A DNA stretch of 35,968 bases. Source: a bacterium. Lineage in GTDB: Bacteria; UBA10199; JAIBAG01. Below the pieces are notes generated by a model. It searched no databases, had not been told where the DNA came from, and saw only the letters and a list, made by a program, of their open reading frames with translations. The stretch is from NCBI GenBank assembly GCA_019695305.1, contig JAIBAG010000023.1, positions 1 through 35,968 of the forward strand. Direction: 5' to 3'. Within the stretch, counting starts at the first letter, position 1. The number at the start of each line of letters is the position of its first letter. Made by a program: the position numbers and the translations under genes. Positions 7,867 to 16,211 of the stretch are shown here, piece by piece.

Positions 7867-9363
7867 TTACAAACGACGGGTCACACTCACAACACCGTAG
7901 TTTTTAGTAGCATTGCTATCGGTGCCATCGCTGATAAAATATACATCATCAATCGATTCTCCAACATCTACGCCATCCAAGGCCATATTATACAAGGTAC
8001 CCGTAAAAGCCGAATCATCGGGATAATTACTGCTAAAGCCAATATCAAAGTTAGCAGCATTATCGGCGTTGGCTGTAAATACCGAACTATCCAAACCTTC
8101 TGACGAATTATTAGAACCATTCAGCCAACCTAAATCGGTATTAAAATTCACCATTAAAGGTTCACCTTCAGGATCGAGGCCATTAGGAGCACGCACAATG
8201 GTCATCCAGCTGTTGGTCACACGTTTTTGACCACTGGCACAGATATGATCTTCGGGGATATCCTCTTCATTTACATCCAAACAGGTTACCGAATACATTT
8301 CGTAACCAAAAATGGAACCTGGGTGCCCTACAAAGGCATACATCAGGTTTTGAGTAAGAGGTGTGTAAAAGTACGATACATCATCTGCATTATCGGTAGG
8401 TGTGTAACCATCATCACCCTTGTTATAAAAAGTGATAAAACGGTTGGTATCAATAAACAACGTGAGCTTGGCTTGTTCATCCGGAGAAATGGTGAGAGGT
8501 TCTGGCATGGAAAATTCCATGGAAATGCTTGTTGATTCGGTATCATCGCTACCGCTAGCCAAATCTAAATCCATTTCTTCGGCGTCTTGGTCTTCGAAAT
8601 CGGCATTATCACCACCGCCAGAGGCATTCACACGGGCAAAATCGGCACGGGTACAATAGGTATGCTCACCCGGGGTGTTGGATAAATCCAAATCAAAATC
8701 ACCGGTAGCAATATCGGCTCCCGACGTATAATTGCCGGTTACACAACCTGTTACTTTAGCCGTGCGTAAAATGGTCATTCTAAACGAGGTATAAGTACCA
8801 GTAGCCACATTCACGGTAGCAACCTTACCCACACTGTGGTTAGGTTCGCCATCATCTTCCAAATCGCCGGGGCAAACGGTATGGCCATGGCCATCGTCAA
8901 CGCCACCCAAGGGATTGTTGTCGGCATCAAAACCACAATCACAGCTCTCTCCTTCGGCTAAATCGTACAAGTCGCCATTGTTATCAATACAATCGTAATC
9001 GGTAAAAAGATTGTCCAAATCAACACGGCTACCTTCAATACTTACCTCAGCGCCTTCATCGTTTTCGTAAACCGTACGTGTGATGTTATTCTCATCATCC
9101 ACTAAAGTGAGATTGGTCACATATATTTTTAAAGATTCGGGTTTACCAGAGGCAAAGCTTGTGTTCCGAAAATAATCGGCCAAATTATCGGTATCAATCG
9201 AACGCGTGATAGAACTAACAATTTGTGAAGATGTTGTTTCGGGAGCCGCAACTTTTAATTGCAAGCTACCTTCGGTTGAACTGCTACTTGAAGAACTGGA
9301 TCCGCCACAGGCCGATAAGAGAGCCAGTAGCGAAAATGAACATAATAAATGACGATAATTCAT
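7867..9363 (-). CDS. Cys-rich lipoprotein B, paralogue of 2511-3944
   Basis: The product has 498 residues with the same signal as copy A (MNYRHLLCSFSLLALLSACG, lipidated Cys19), followed by a run of Ser. It keeps the blocks DLADYFRNTSF, DCIDNNGDLYDLA, SCDCGFD, NTPGEHTYC, GHPGSIFGYE and SIDDVYFISDG. It differs from A by a His-containing insert (DDGHGHTVCPG) and a longer acidic linker. The shared Cys suggest a disulphide-bonded, surface-attached or periplasmic domain. The acidic runs might bind calcium, but no defined EF-hand is seen. ATG 9363 has GGAGG seven bases upstream. The promoter, hairpin leader and upstream palindrome mirror those of copy A, so the whole transcription unit has been duplicated, with four other genes in between. 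Confidence 0.85.
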   Translation of the reverse strand: MNYRHLLCSFSLLALLSACGGSSSSSSSSTEGSLQLKVAAPETTSSQIVSSITRSIDTDNLADYFRNTSFASGKPESLKIYVTNLTLVDDENNITRTVYENDEGAEVSIEGSRVDLDNLFTDYDCIDNNGDLYDLAEGESCDCGFDADNNPLGGVDDGHGHTVCPGDLEDDGEPNHSVGKVATVNVATGTYTSFRMTILRTAKVTGCVTGNYTSGADIATGDFDLDLSNTPGEHTYCTRADFARVNASGGGDNADFEDQDAEEMDLDLASGSDDTESTSISMEFSMPEPLTISPDEQAKLTLFIDTNRFITFYNKGDDGYTPTDNADDVSYFYTPLTQNLMYAFVGHPGSIFGYEMYSVTCLDVNEEDIPEDHICASGQKRVTNSWMTIVRAPNGLDPEGEPLMVNFNTDLGWLNGSNNSSEGLDSSVFTANADNAANFDIGFSSNYPDDSAFTGTLYNMALDGVDVGESIDDVYFISDGTDSNATKNYGVVSVTRRL

Positions 9364-9450
9364 GGGGGAACCTCCAAAGATTCAGTATTCATCGAATAGA
9401 CTATCAGAACTCAAAATGAGTGCTGATAAACCAAACGATATAAAATTTTA

Positions 9451-9489
9451 GGTCCACGCTTTCCCATTGCCCATGAATTATCGCGAACC
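9451..9489 (-). promoter_or_regulatory. Conserved 5'-leader hairpin of lipoprotein B mRNA
   Basis: On the minus strand GGTTCGCG pairs with CGTGGACC (eight pairs, two of them G-U), enclosing the loop core ATTCATGGGCAATGGGAAAG that is also in the copy A leader. The stem bases differ from A but pairing is kept, which argues for selection on RNA structure. The hairpin begins about five bases after the predicted sigma-54 start site. About 90 nt of less conserved leader separate it from the start codon. Confidence 0.55.
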
Positions 9490-9504
9490 AACGAGAGGGT
9501 ACGG

Positions 9505-9520
9505 AGCAATTAGAGTGCCA
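9505..9520 (-). promoter_or_regulatory. Sigma-54 promoter of lipoprotein B
   Basis: The minus strand reads TGGCACTCTAATTGCT, a full match to the RpoN consensus (TGGCAC, five bases, TTGCT), with GG and GC 12 bases apart. The predicted start is near 9494. Confidence 0.75.
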
Positions 9521-9751
9521 AAATTGACATTTAAAAAATCATGATGTTTTTTAGGTATTTAAAAAATAACTGAATATATTTTCATAAAATATATATGTAT
9601 ATTAGTTGACGATCGTCAAAAATACGTGTGCTTTTGATACAAAACCGCACAGGGAATTGAATTCTACTCTTTACTGAAGTGATCTTAATCGCTCAATAAA
9701 TTGGATAATTGTTATGCAAAAATAAAAACTCAGATGAGTTTTTATAAACCC
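9521..9751. other. AT-rich intergenic region with a palindrome at 9606-9619
   Basis: No gene is seen between lipoprotein B and hpnH. The perfect palindrome TTGACGATCGTCAA at 9606-9619 lies 86 bases upstream of the sigma-54 promoter, against 84 bases for the TTGAC/GTCAA pair of copy A. It is followed by AAATACGTG, which is shared with copy A in reverse orientation. A sigma-54 activator site is the likeliest reading. Confidence 0.4.
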
Positions 9752-10756
9752 CTACACATTATATTCACGGATGGTTTGAATGAATTTAGGAATGCTAGAA
9801 AAGGAATCGGCAACAGCGCTAGGTTCATACCCACAGCTTACCATGCAATTGGCACATTTTTCGTGCTTGCCGGTGCCGTAGTTGTCCCATTCGGTAAGTT
9901 CCATCAGTTCCTTGAAAGAATCAACATAACCTTCGTTGAGCAAATAGCAGGGTTTTTGCCAGCCAAAAATATTACGGGTAGGATTACCCCATGGCGTGCA
10001 TTTGTAATCAACATCCCCTACTAAAAATTTAAGATAAAAAGGTGACTGGTTAAAAATCCATTTAGACGACGGATCTTTAAAAGCTTCTTTAAAAAATTCT
10101 TTGGCTTTTTCACGCTTTAAAAAATGCTCCTGATCGGGCGCTTTTTCGTATGCATAACCCGGAGAAATTACCATGCCTTCCACACCTAAACTCATGGCAT
10201 AATCAAAAAATTCACGGGTACGTTTAATATCGGCGCCTTCAAAAATAGTAGTGTTGGTGGTCACACGGAATCCAGCAGCCAGCGCCACTTTAATACCTTC
10301 TACGGCTTGTTCAAATACACCGTCTCGGCACACAGCATGATCGTGCTCTTCTTTTAAACCATCCATATGCACGCTAAACGTGAGATATTTAGACGGTTTG
10401 AAGAGATGAAGTTTACGTTTTAAAAGAATCGCGTTAGTGCAGAGATAAATATAACGTTTCTGCTTTACCAAACCTTCTACGATCTGCTGAATTTCGGGGT
10501 GAATGAGCGGCTCACCACCAGGGATGGATACCATGGGCGCACCACATTCTTCGGCAGCCTGTAAACATTGTTCGGCTGTTAAATATTTTTTAAGGGTTTC
10601 TTCAGGAAATTGAATTTTGCCGCAACCTTTACATTCAAGATTACAACGAAAAAGAGGTTCTAGCATAAGCACCAAGGGGTAGCGTTTAACACCCTTAATC
10701 TTCTGCGTCATGATATAGCTAAAAACCCGTAAGCCTTGTGATAATGGAACCGCCAT
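9752..10756 (-). CDS. hpnH: HpnH, radical SAM adenosylhopane synthase
   Basis: HpnH joins the 5'-deoxyadenosyl radical from S-adenosylmethionine to diploptene to give adenosylhopane, the first step in side-chain extension of hopanoids. The 334-residue protein is typical throughout: MAVPLSQGLRVFSY start, LEPLFRCNLECKGCGK with the CxxxCxxC iron-sulphur ligands Cys38, Cys42 and Cys45, the SIPGGEPLIHPEI motif, and a C-terminal Cys cluster (CANCMVSCGYEPSA). ATG 10756 fits the family N-terminus. No SD sequence is seen close to it, and a TTG at 10768 in the same frame is an alternative. No other hopanoid gene (shc, hpnG) is in the window, so this gene stands alone. It is divergent from the MNIO cassette. 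Confidence 0.93.
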   Translation of the reverse strand: MAVPLSQGLRVFSYIMTQKIKGVKRYPLVLMLEPLFRCNLECKGCGKIQFPEETLKKYLTAEQCLQAAEECGAPMVSIPGGEPLIHPEIQQIVEGLVKQKRYIYLCTNAILLKRKLHLFKPSKYLTFSVHMDGLKEEHDHAVCRDGVFEQAVEGIKVALAAGFRVTTNTTIFEGADIKRTREFFDYAMSLGVEGMVISPGYAYEKAPDQEHFLKREKAKEFFKEAFKDPSSKWIFNQSPFYLKFLVGDVDYKCTPWGNPTRNIFGWQKPCYLLNEGYVDSFKELMELTEWDNYGTGKHEKCANCMVSCGYEPSAVADSFSSIPKFIQTIREYNV

Positions 10757-10861
10757 AGAGGGCTTCAATTAGAGCATTATCCTTAAAATAACAACCCTTT
10801 TTTAGGATGACAGCCGTTTGTATTTATGCAACAGTCAGCATCATTTTTTTAAGGAGAACTT

Positions 10862-11095
10862 ATGAAAGCAACCAAACTCACATTAACCGGTTTAACTTTA
10901 GCCTCTTTACTGGGAGCCTCTGTAGCAGGGCATGCAGCCAGCGTGCACGTTGTAGCACAGTCGGTAACAGCTAACGACCCCGCCCCTACCACCACGGCGC
11001 CCACCACCGACACCGAAAAAAAGGAAGATGAGAAAAAAGACGATCACAAAGAAGGCAAAAAAGAAGGCGCCTGTGGCCAAGGTAGCTGCGGCTAA
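10862..11095 (+). CDS. HvfA-like precursor peptide of an MNIO cassette
   Basis: The product has 77 residues: a signal peptide (MKATKLTLTGLTLASLLGAS, cleavage after GHA), a Pro/Thr segment, a Lys/Glu/Asp-rich linker, and the end KEGACGQGSCG. The C-terminal EGxCG-type motif, here twice, is the hallmark of HvfA-type precursors, whose Cys are converted by MNIO enzymes to oxazolone/thioamide or related copper-binding groups. Known HvfA peptides often have more repeats, so this is a short version. AAGGAG lies six bases before the ATG. Its stop codon overlaps the start of the MNIO gene by one base (TAATG), so the two are translationally coupled. A simple low-complexity exported protein is the alternative, but the neighbours speak for a precursor. 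Confidence 0.8.
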   Translation: MKATKLTLTGLTLASLLGASVAGHAASVHVVAQSVTANDPAPTTTAPTTDTEKKEDEKKDDHKEGKKEGACGQGSCG

Positions 11096-11880
11096 TGATT
11101 GGTTTAGGTTTACGCACTTCCTTTATTGAAGAATTAGAAAAAACCCGCCCCCCAGGCCTCAATTTTTTGGAAATTGCTCCCGAAAATTACATAGGCCGGG
11201 GCGGATGGGTTTTTGAAGCCTTTCAAAAGCTGTCTACTCACTATCCTATTTTTGCTCACGGCTTATCGCTGTCTATTGGCAGCCTCGATCCACTCAACAT
11301 TTCTTATCTTAAAAAATTAAAAGAATTTTTAGATACTTTTCGCATTACGTATTTTTCCGACCATTTGTGTTTTCAATCGTTTGGAGGGCATTATTTTAAT
11401 GAACTTTTGCCCCTTCCTTTTACACAAGAAGCCATCAAGCACGTTGTGCCCCGCATTAAACAGGTACAAGATATTTTAGAACGACGCATAGCACTAGAAA
11501 ACATTACCTATTATTTTACTCCACAAAAACCAGAAATGACGGAGGCAGAGTTTATTACCGAAGTTATACGGCAATCGGGATGTGAGCTTTTGCTTGATAT
11601 TAATAATGTGTATGTCAACGCGCACAACCACAACACCCCCGACACTGAAGACTTAAAAAATTTAATGAACTTGCCCATTGCTTCGGTTCATATAGCTGGG
11701 CATGTTACTGCCGAAAACGGAATACTCATTGATAATCATGGCGCCACTGTAAAACAAGACGTGTGGCGCTTGTATCAAATTTTTAAGAAAGAAAAACCCC
11801 ATATACCTGTGGTTTTAGAGAGGGATAATAATATCCCAAGTTTAGATTATATTTTAGAAGAAATAGCGCTCGCGTCATGA
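11095..11880 (+). CDS. MNIO (DUF692) peptide-modifying iron oxygenase, HvfB/BufB-like
   Basis: MNIO enzymes are TIM barrels with two or three iron atoms that oxidise Cys residues of precursor peptides (MbnB in methanobactin, BufB/HvfB in copper-linked peptides). The 261-residue protein has the expected ligands in order: His55 (FAHGLSL), Asp89-His90 (FSDHLCF), Glu135 (ALENITYY), Asp168 with Asn170 and His177 (LLLDINNVYVNAHNH), His199 (ASVHIAGH), Asp213 and His215 (IDNHGATV), and Glu242 (LERDNN). The opening GLGLRTSFIEEL and EIAPENYIGRGG are also typical. It is coupled to the precursor gene upstream and overlaps the DUF2063 partner downstream by four bases (ATGA). The three genes read as one operon. 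Confidence 0.92.
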   Translation: MIGLGLRTSFIEELEKTRPPGLNFLEIAPENYIGRGGWVFEAFQKLSTHYPIFAHGLSLSIGSLDPLNISYLKKLKEFLDTFRITYFSDHLCFQSFGGHYFNELLPLPFTQEAIKHVVPRIKQVQDILERRIALENITYYFTPQKPEMTEAEFITEVIRQSGCELLLDINNVYVNAHNHNTPDTEDLKNLMNLPIASVHIAGHVTAENGILIDNHGATVKQDVWRLYQIFKKEKPHIPVVLERDNNIPSLDYILEEIALAS

Positions 11881-12635
11881 CATTAAAAGAAACCCAACAA
11901 TTTTTTGATGCCTGGCTTAAAAATCCGGCAGCCGAAATAAAAGATTTAAATCTTAGCTCAGCACTGCAAGAGTATTTACTCAGCATATCTTCTGCACAAC
12001 TTGAAATTTATCAAAAATTATATTTAGAAAATATTGAAGGTATTCTTAAAACCGCTTTCCCCCAAGTTCACAAGTTTTTATCCAACGAGAAGTGGGATGA
12101 AATTATATTGAGTTTTTTAAAACATAAAAATCCAAGCCTTCACTACCGAGACATCCCCCTGTTTTTTGCCGAGGTTGTTTACAAACACATTGACGACAAT
12201 CCCTTTTTAAAAGAATTGGTACGCTACGAGTGCAACAGATTTTACCTACCCTTTTTTGAAAACACCCCTCTTCCTCCCATGGTGAGTAACCTTGAGGCAG
12301 AACTGGCTAACTTGATCCCTGTTTTAAACCCAGATTTTATTGTGGATACCTATCACTTTAATTTTGATCATTTAAACCATCCAGCACCTCTGCCCCAAGC
12401 TCAAATACTGGCACTGGTACGCCATCCTCATACCTATAACATTGAAAAACTCGTTTTAACCGAGCCCGAAAATGATCTTTTAACTCTTATTCAAAATAAC
12501 CCTGGCCACTCGTTGGAAGGATTGGGGCATTTATGGGAGGAAAAATTTTCCTTGGCCCCAAATCCGGAGGAAATTTTCTTAAAAAGCCTTAAAAATCTGC
12601 TTTCTTCAAGCCTGGTGATGGGCTTTAAAGCCTAA
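11877..12635 (+). CDS. DUF2063 partner protein, HvfC/BufC-like
   Basis: The product has 252 residues and starts MTLKETQQFFDAWLK, matching the DUF2063 (putative DNA-binding) family that nearly always follows an MNIO gene. The family signature is visible: YQKLYLENIEGILKTAFPQV, then DIPLFFAEV, a helical N-terminal domain, and a C-terminal domain ending in a winged-helix-like part (LTLIQNNPGHSLEGLGHLW). In known pairs the partner presents the precursor to the MNIO enzyme; despite the family name, DNA binding is unproven. The start overlaps the MNIO stop by four bases. The usual DoxX-like membrane protein (HvfD) does not follow; instead there is a small Cys-rich frame. Confidence 0.85.
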   Translation: MTLKETQQFFDAWLKNPAAEIKDLNLSSALQEYLLSISSAQLEIYQKLYLENIEGILKTAFPQVHKFLSNEKWDEIILSFLKHKNPSLHYRDIPLFFAEVVYKHIDDNPFLKELVRYECNRFYLPFFENTPLPPMVSNLEAELANLIPVLNPDFIVDTYHFNFDHLNHPAPLPQAQILALVRHPHTYNIEKLVLTEPENDLLTLIQNNPGHSLEGLGHLWEEKFSLAPNPEEIFLKSLKNLLSSSLVMGFKA

Positions 12636-12666
12636 AGAAAAACTGTGCTCGTCCGTAGTAAGATGC

Positions 12667-12942
12667 ATGGTTACCCTGGCAAAACTTGGTATGTTGGTAG
12701 GAATGGTAGCGGAACTATTTGCCGCTCCGTCAGGCTCATTGCAATACTATGCCTATACAGCCAAAACGCATTGTGTGAACAATAAAATACTGGCTGTTTG
12801 CGTAAATAAACAATGCACCGAGGCTCCGTGCATGGACAATTTTGTATGTGGGAGTAATCCCGATCACACAACATCAAGCTGTGTTAATCCCGATGAAGAA
12901 TCAAAAATGGGTATAGTCGACTCGATGATCTCCCTCCGTTAA
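12667..12942 (+). CDS. Possible small secreted Cys-rich protein
   Basis: A 91-residue open frame starts 31 bases after the DUF2063 gene and ends overlapping the convergent VWA gene by four bases. It has a hydrophobic N-terminal segment (LAKLGMLVGMVAELFAAPSG), followed by six Cys in about 40 residues (THCVNN, LAVCVN, KQCTEAPCMD, FVCGS, SSCVNP). That pattern suits a disulphide-bonded or metal-binding exported peptide. No convincing ribosome-binding site is seen before the ATG, and a minus-strand frame overlaps it. It could be a second substrate of the MNIO cassette, an unrelated small protein, or no gene at all. Confidence 0.45.
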   Translation: MVTLAKLGMLVGMVAELFAAPSGSLQYYAYTAKTHCVNNKILAVCVNKQCTEAPCMDNFVCGSNPDHTTSSCVNPDEESKMGIVDSMISLR

Positions 12943-14384
12943 TTAGAGGGAGGCGTTACCCTCATTAACTCCAAGGTATAACCAAAAGTACTATCAATTG
13001 AATAATCCGAAAAAATAGACAAATAATAGGTTCCATCTTCGGGGATATTAATGGGATCTGTTTTTTTGCCTTGATCGGCCAAAATAAAGACGTGAAATAA
13101 CTTTTGTTTATAACCGTCCATAATATCCATATTCAGTGACGGTGAATTTTGAGCGTTGGGAATATAACCCACCGCAATAATATCTCCCTTTTTAGCTTCA
13201 AACTTGAATGTATCGTTTTTATCAGCGGGAGTTAAAAAGTTAACCGGATAACGCTGGTAGGTAATAGGCAACGCCTTTTCCATGCTATCTCCAGCATCGG
13301 TTTCGCCACCTAAATCGCCACGCGACAACACGCTAATTTTAAAAGTAACATGGTCTTTATTCATGGCATCGTAGGTAGAACCTAATAACACATAAAAACG
13401 TCCATCACTCCCGGCCGATGCCGTTACTGTTTTGGTAGCATTGGGAGCACCAATAAGCTCCTCCGATTTTAAACGGTTGCGACTACCATCGTGCAATTGA
13501 ATGCCTGCGTATGGCGACTGATTTTCGGTGGCCTTATTGTTGGCATCAATATCCACACCTTTTTCTAAAGTAGATACCGACGCCGTTAATTCCTGGCCGG
13601 CTTTTAAATCAACATAAAAATAATCGAAGAAATTTACTTTTTGATGGTGGTTAAGTTTATATTCTTTGCCTAATTCCACGGGAACTGCGGTTTCGTAAGA
13701 ATCGCCGCCCTTAATTTCGTTACCATAAGTTGTTTTGGCTTTATCAATAACTAATGACGCCTGCGTGGCATTTTTTAAGGCCGTAGTTAAGCCCGCCGAA
13801 CCTTTAGCATCAAAATATTGTCCTCCACCAGCATTTGCAATTTCGCTTAATTGCTTACGCGTTACATCATCAACATTAAAACCAATCACATTCACCACAA
13901 CCTTGAAACCATCGGCAATCATCTTTTTTACAGTAGCCACCGGATCACCACCGCAGGTTTCTTCGCCATCGGAAAGGAGGATGATTACTTTATCGGCTTC
14001 GCGCGTGGTATTAAAATCGGCTTTAGATTGTTCTAGCGAATAAGCAATGGGGGTATAGCCTTTGGGAGTTAAGGTTTTAAGCTTTGTTTCAAAAACCGTT
14101 TTATCAACAGCGGCAAACGGGATCATGAGTTCGGTATCTTTGCAACTTTCTGCCTTGTTGGCTTGTTCAATGCGATGAGAATACACACGCAATGCCACCT
14201 GGGTATCTCCTGTAATAGAGGGAAGCTGAGCTAAAAGCTGTTCGCGGGCAATATCAATTTGAGGTTTGCCATCGGTAAGTTGCCGCATCGAACCCGATAC
14301 ATCGAGAATAAATTCGATATCGGTTTTGGCAAAAACGTTGTTGGAAATTAATAAAACAAAAAATGAAATCAGAATTCTTTTCAT
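12939..14384 (-). CDS. Exported VWA-domain protein
   Basis: The product has 481 residues: a signal peptide (MKRILISFFVLLISNNVFA), then a von Willebrand factor A domain. Its metal-ion site is complete: D28-x-S30-x-S32 in FILDVSGSM, the Thr in PKGYTPIAYSL, and the Asp in IILLSDGEETCGGDP. Such domains bind protein ligands through a divalent metal. The second half repeats beta-rich segments (for example YKLNHHQKVNFFDYFYVDL and DGTYYLSIFSD) that resemble PPC-like pre-peptidase domains. It is probably periplasmic or surface-exposed. ATG 14384 has GGGGAG at a good distance; the frame opens upstream at 14399. It follows dapL by 21 bases on the same strand and may be cotranscribed, but no functional link is evident. 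Confidence 0.82.
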   Translation of the reverse strand: MKRILISFFVLLISNNVFAKTDIEFILDVSGSMRQLTDGKPQIDIAREQLLAQLPSITGDTQVALRVYSHRIEQANKAESCKDTELMIPFAAVDKTVFETKLKTLTPKGYTPIAYSLEQSKADFNTTREADKVIILLSDGEETCGGDPVATVKKMIADGFKVVVNVIGFNVDDVTRKQLSEIANAGGGQYFDAKGSAGLTTALKNATQASLVIDKAKTTYGNEIKGGDSYETAVPVELGKEYKLNHHQKVNFFDYFYVDLKAGQELTASVSTLEKGVDIDANNKATENQSPYAGIQLHDGSRNRLKSEELIGAPNATKTVTASAGSDGRFYVLLGSTYDAMNKDHVTFKISVLSRGDLGGETDAGDSMEKALPITYQRYPVNFLTPADKNDTFKFEAKKGDIIAVGYIPNAQNSPSLNMDIMDGYKQKLFHVFILADQGKKTDPINIPEDGTYYLSIFSDYSIDSTFGYTLELMRVTPPSN

Positions 14385-14405
14385 AAACTCTCCCCTCATA
14401 AAAAA

Positions 14406-15641
14406 TTAAATTTTTAACTGCTTTGCAATTCTCTCCACAGCCTCTAAAACATTTTCTCTTAAACCAAAGGCGCTCAAACGAAAATAACCTTCTCCGCTAG
14501 GCCCAAAACCACTCCCGGGCGTTCCCACCACGTGGCATTCGCTTAACAATTTATCAAAAAAGTCCCACGATTTAAGACCCCCCGGGGTTTTTAACCAAAT
14601 GTAGGGCGCGTTTTCTCCACCATATACTTCAATTCCCAGTTTAGAGAGTCCGTCACGGATAATTTTTGCGTTTTCCATGTAATAACGAATCACCTCTTGA
14701 ATTTCTTTTTTACCTTCCGCGCTAAAACAAGCGGCCGCTGCTTTTTGTACAGGATAACTCACACCATTAAACTTTGTGGTATGGCGACGGCTCCACAGCG
14801 GATTAACAGCTACTTTTTCGCCGTTAGGCCCTTCGCCCATCAGTTTTTCGGGCACCACAGTATAAGCACAGCGCGTGCCGGTAAAACCCGCCGTTTTGGA
14901 AAAACTGCGAAATTCAATAGCCACTTCATCGGCACCATCAATTTCGTAAATAGAATGAGGAACCGATTTATCGGCAATAAAAGCTTCATAGGCTGCATCA
15001 AATAAAATAATGCATTTGTTGGCCTTGGCATAATCCACCCATTTTTTAAGCTCGGCCTTACTCATGGTGGCACCTGTTGGATTATTGGGCGAACACAAAT
15101 AAATAAGATCTACATGAGTTTTGGGCAGCTCGGGGGTAAAATTATTTTGAGCCGTTGTAGGCATATACACCATACCCGCATAACGGCCATTATCGTCTAT
15201 AGCACCACTACGTCCGGCCATAACATTGGTGTCTACATATACAGGATACACAGGATCGGTAATGGCAATAATGGATTTGGTAGAAAAAATTTCTTGGATA
15301 TTACCCGTATCACATTTGGAACCATCCGACACAAACACTTCGCTGGTTTTAAGCGATACACCACGGGGTTTAAAATCGTTATCGATAATGGCATTAATTA
15401 AAAAATCGTAGCCTTGTTCGGGGCCATAGCCTTTAAAGGTTTTTTGAGAGGCCATTTCATCTACACCCTCGTGAAAGGCTTTGGTGATAGAGGGTGCTAG
15501 GGGCAACACCACATCACCAATACCCAGGCGTATAATTTTGGCCAAAGTATTTTGTTCCGAAAATTTTTTAACACGGCGTCCAATTTCGGGAAAAAGATAA
15601 CCGGCTTTAAGCTTTAAATAATTGTCGTTAATCTGCGTCAT
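14406..15641 (-). CDS. dapL: LL-diaminopimelate aminotransferase
   Basis: DapL converts tetrahydrodipicolinate and glutamate directly to LL-diaminopimelate (EC 2.6.1.83), a short route to lysine and peptidoglycan found in plants, chlamydiae, spirochaetes and many deltaproteobacteria. The 411-residue length is normal. The PLP lysine is Lys249 in [13 protein letters not shown]. Also visible are Asn187 ([11 protein letters not shown]), Asp215 (LFDAAYEAF), the start [20 protein letters not shown], and [12 protein letters not shown] near residue 70. It is divergent from folK with about 60 bases between them. The ribosome-binding site is weak (ATAAGAAAACCC before the ATG). Confidence 0.95.
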   Translation of the reverse strand: MTQINDNYLKLKAGYLFPEIGRRVKKFSEQNTLAKIIRLGIGDVVLPLAPSITKAFHEGVDEMASQKTFKGYGPEQGYDFLINAIIDNDFKPRGVSLKTSEVFVSDGSKCDTGNIQEIFSTKSIIAITDPVYPVYVDTNVMAGRSGAIDDNGRYAGMVYMPTTAQNNFTPELPKTHVDLIYLCSPNNPTGATMSKAELKKWVDYAKANKCIILFDAAYEAFIADKSVPHSIYEIDGADEVAIEFRSFSKTAGFTGTRCAYTVVPEKLMGEGPNGEKVAVNPLWSRRHTTKFNGVSYPVQKAAAACFSAEGKKEIQEVIRYYMENAKIIRDGLSKLGIEVYGGENAPYIWLKTPGGLKSWDFFDKLLSECHVVGTPGSGFGPSGEGYFRLSAFGLRENVLEAVERIAKQLKI

Positions 15642-15704
15642 AGTTGGGTTTTCTTATCCATATTTTATCTTGATGTCAACGATTGGGGTTGCTAGGAAAA
15701 ATAC

Positions 15705-16211
15705 ATGGAGCACACCGCCGCTATTGCGCTAGGATCAAACCAGGGAGACAGACTAAAACATCTTCACAATGCGCTTATAAAAATAAGCCATATCCCTCAA
15801 ACCTCTCTTGTTACGCAGTCTTCGCTCTACCAAACCGAACCCGTTACACGCGATGGAGTAGATAATACTCATATTCCTTCTTATTACAATGCCGCTATCC
15901 TCATTAAAACTGCTCTTAAACCCCAAGAATTACTGAGGGCACTGGAAATAATAGAACAAGACGCAGGCCGTACCACCAAGCATGATTGGAAACCCCGGCC
16001 ACTCGATTTGGATATTTTATTTTACGATGATATAACCTTGAACACGCCAAAGCTTACCCTGCCGCACCCACATTTGCACGAGCGTGCCTTTGTTTTAGTT
16101 CCTTTAGAAGAAATAGCCGCCAAGTGGATCCATCCTGTTACAAAAAAAACAGTTGCTCAAATGACTAAAACGGTGGAAGGAAGAGAAGGTTTACAAAGGT
16201 TGTCATGGTAA
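15705..16211 (+). CDS. folK: HPPK, 2-amino-4-hydroxy-6-hydroxymethyldihydropteridine kinase
   Basis: FolK transfers pyrophosphate from ATP to hydroxymethyl-dihydropterin in folate synthesis (EC 2.7.6.3). The 168-residue protein has the usual pieces: IALGSNQGDR at the start, SSLYQTEPV, the metal site RPLDLDILFYDD with two Asp, and LPHPHLHERAFVLVPL. AGGA lies seven bases before ATG 15705. Its end overlaps the next small gene by seven bases, and transaldolase follows, so three genes form an operon. Confidence 0.95.
   Translation: MEHTAAIALGSNQGDRLKHLHNALIKISHIPQTSLVTQSSLYQTEPVTRDGVDNTHIPSYYNAAILIKTALKPQELLRALEIIEQDAGRTTKHDWKPRPLDLDILFYDDITLNTPKLTLPHPHLHERAFVLVPLEEIAAKWIHPVTKKTVAQMTKTVEGREGLQRLSW

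Noticed and set aside
12671-12877. Minus-strand frame of 68 codons overlapping the small Cys-rich frame
   Set aside because: No ribosome-binding site, signal or family; the plus-strand frame is better placed after the MNIO operon.
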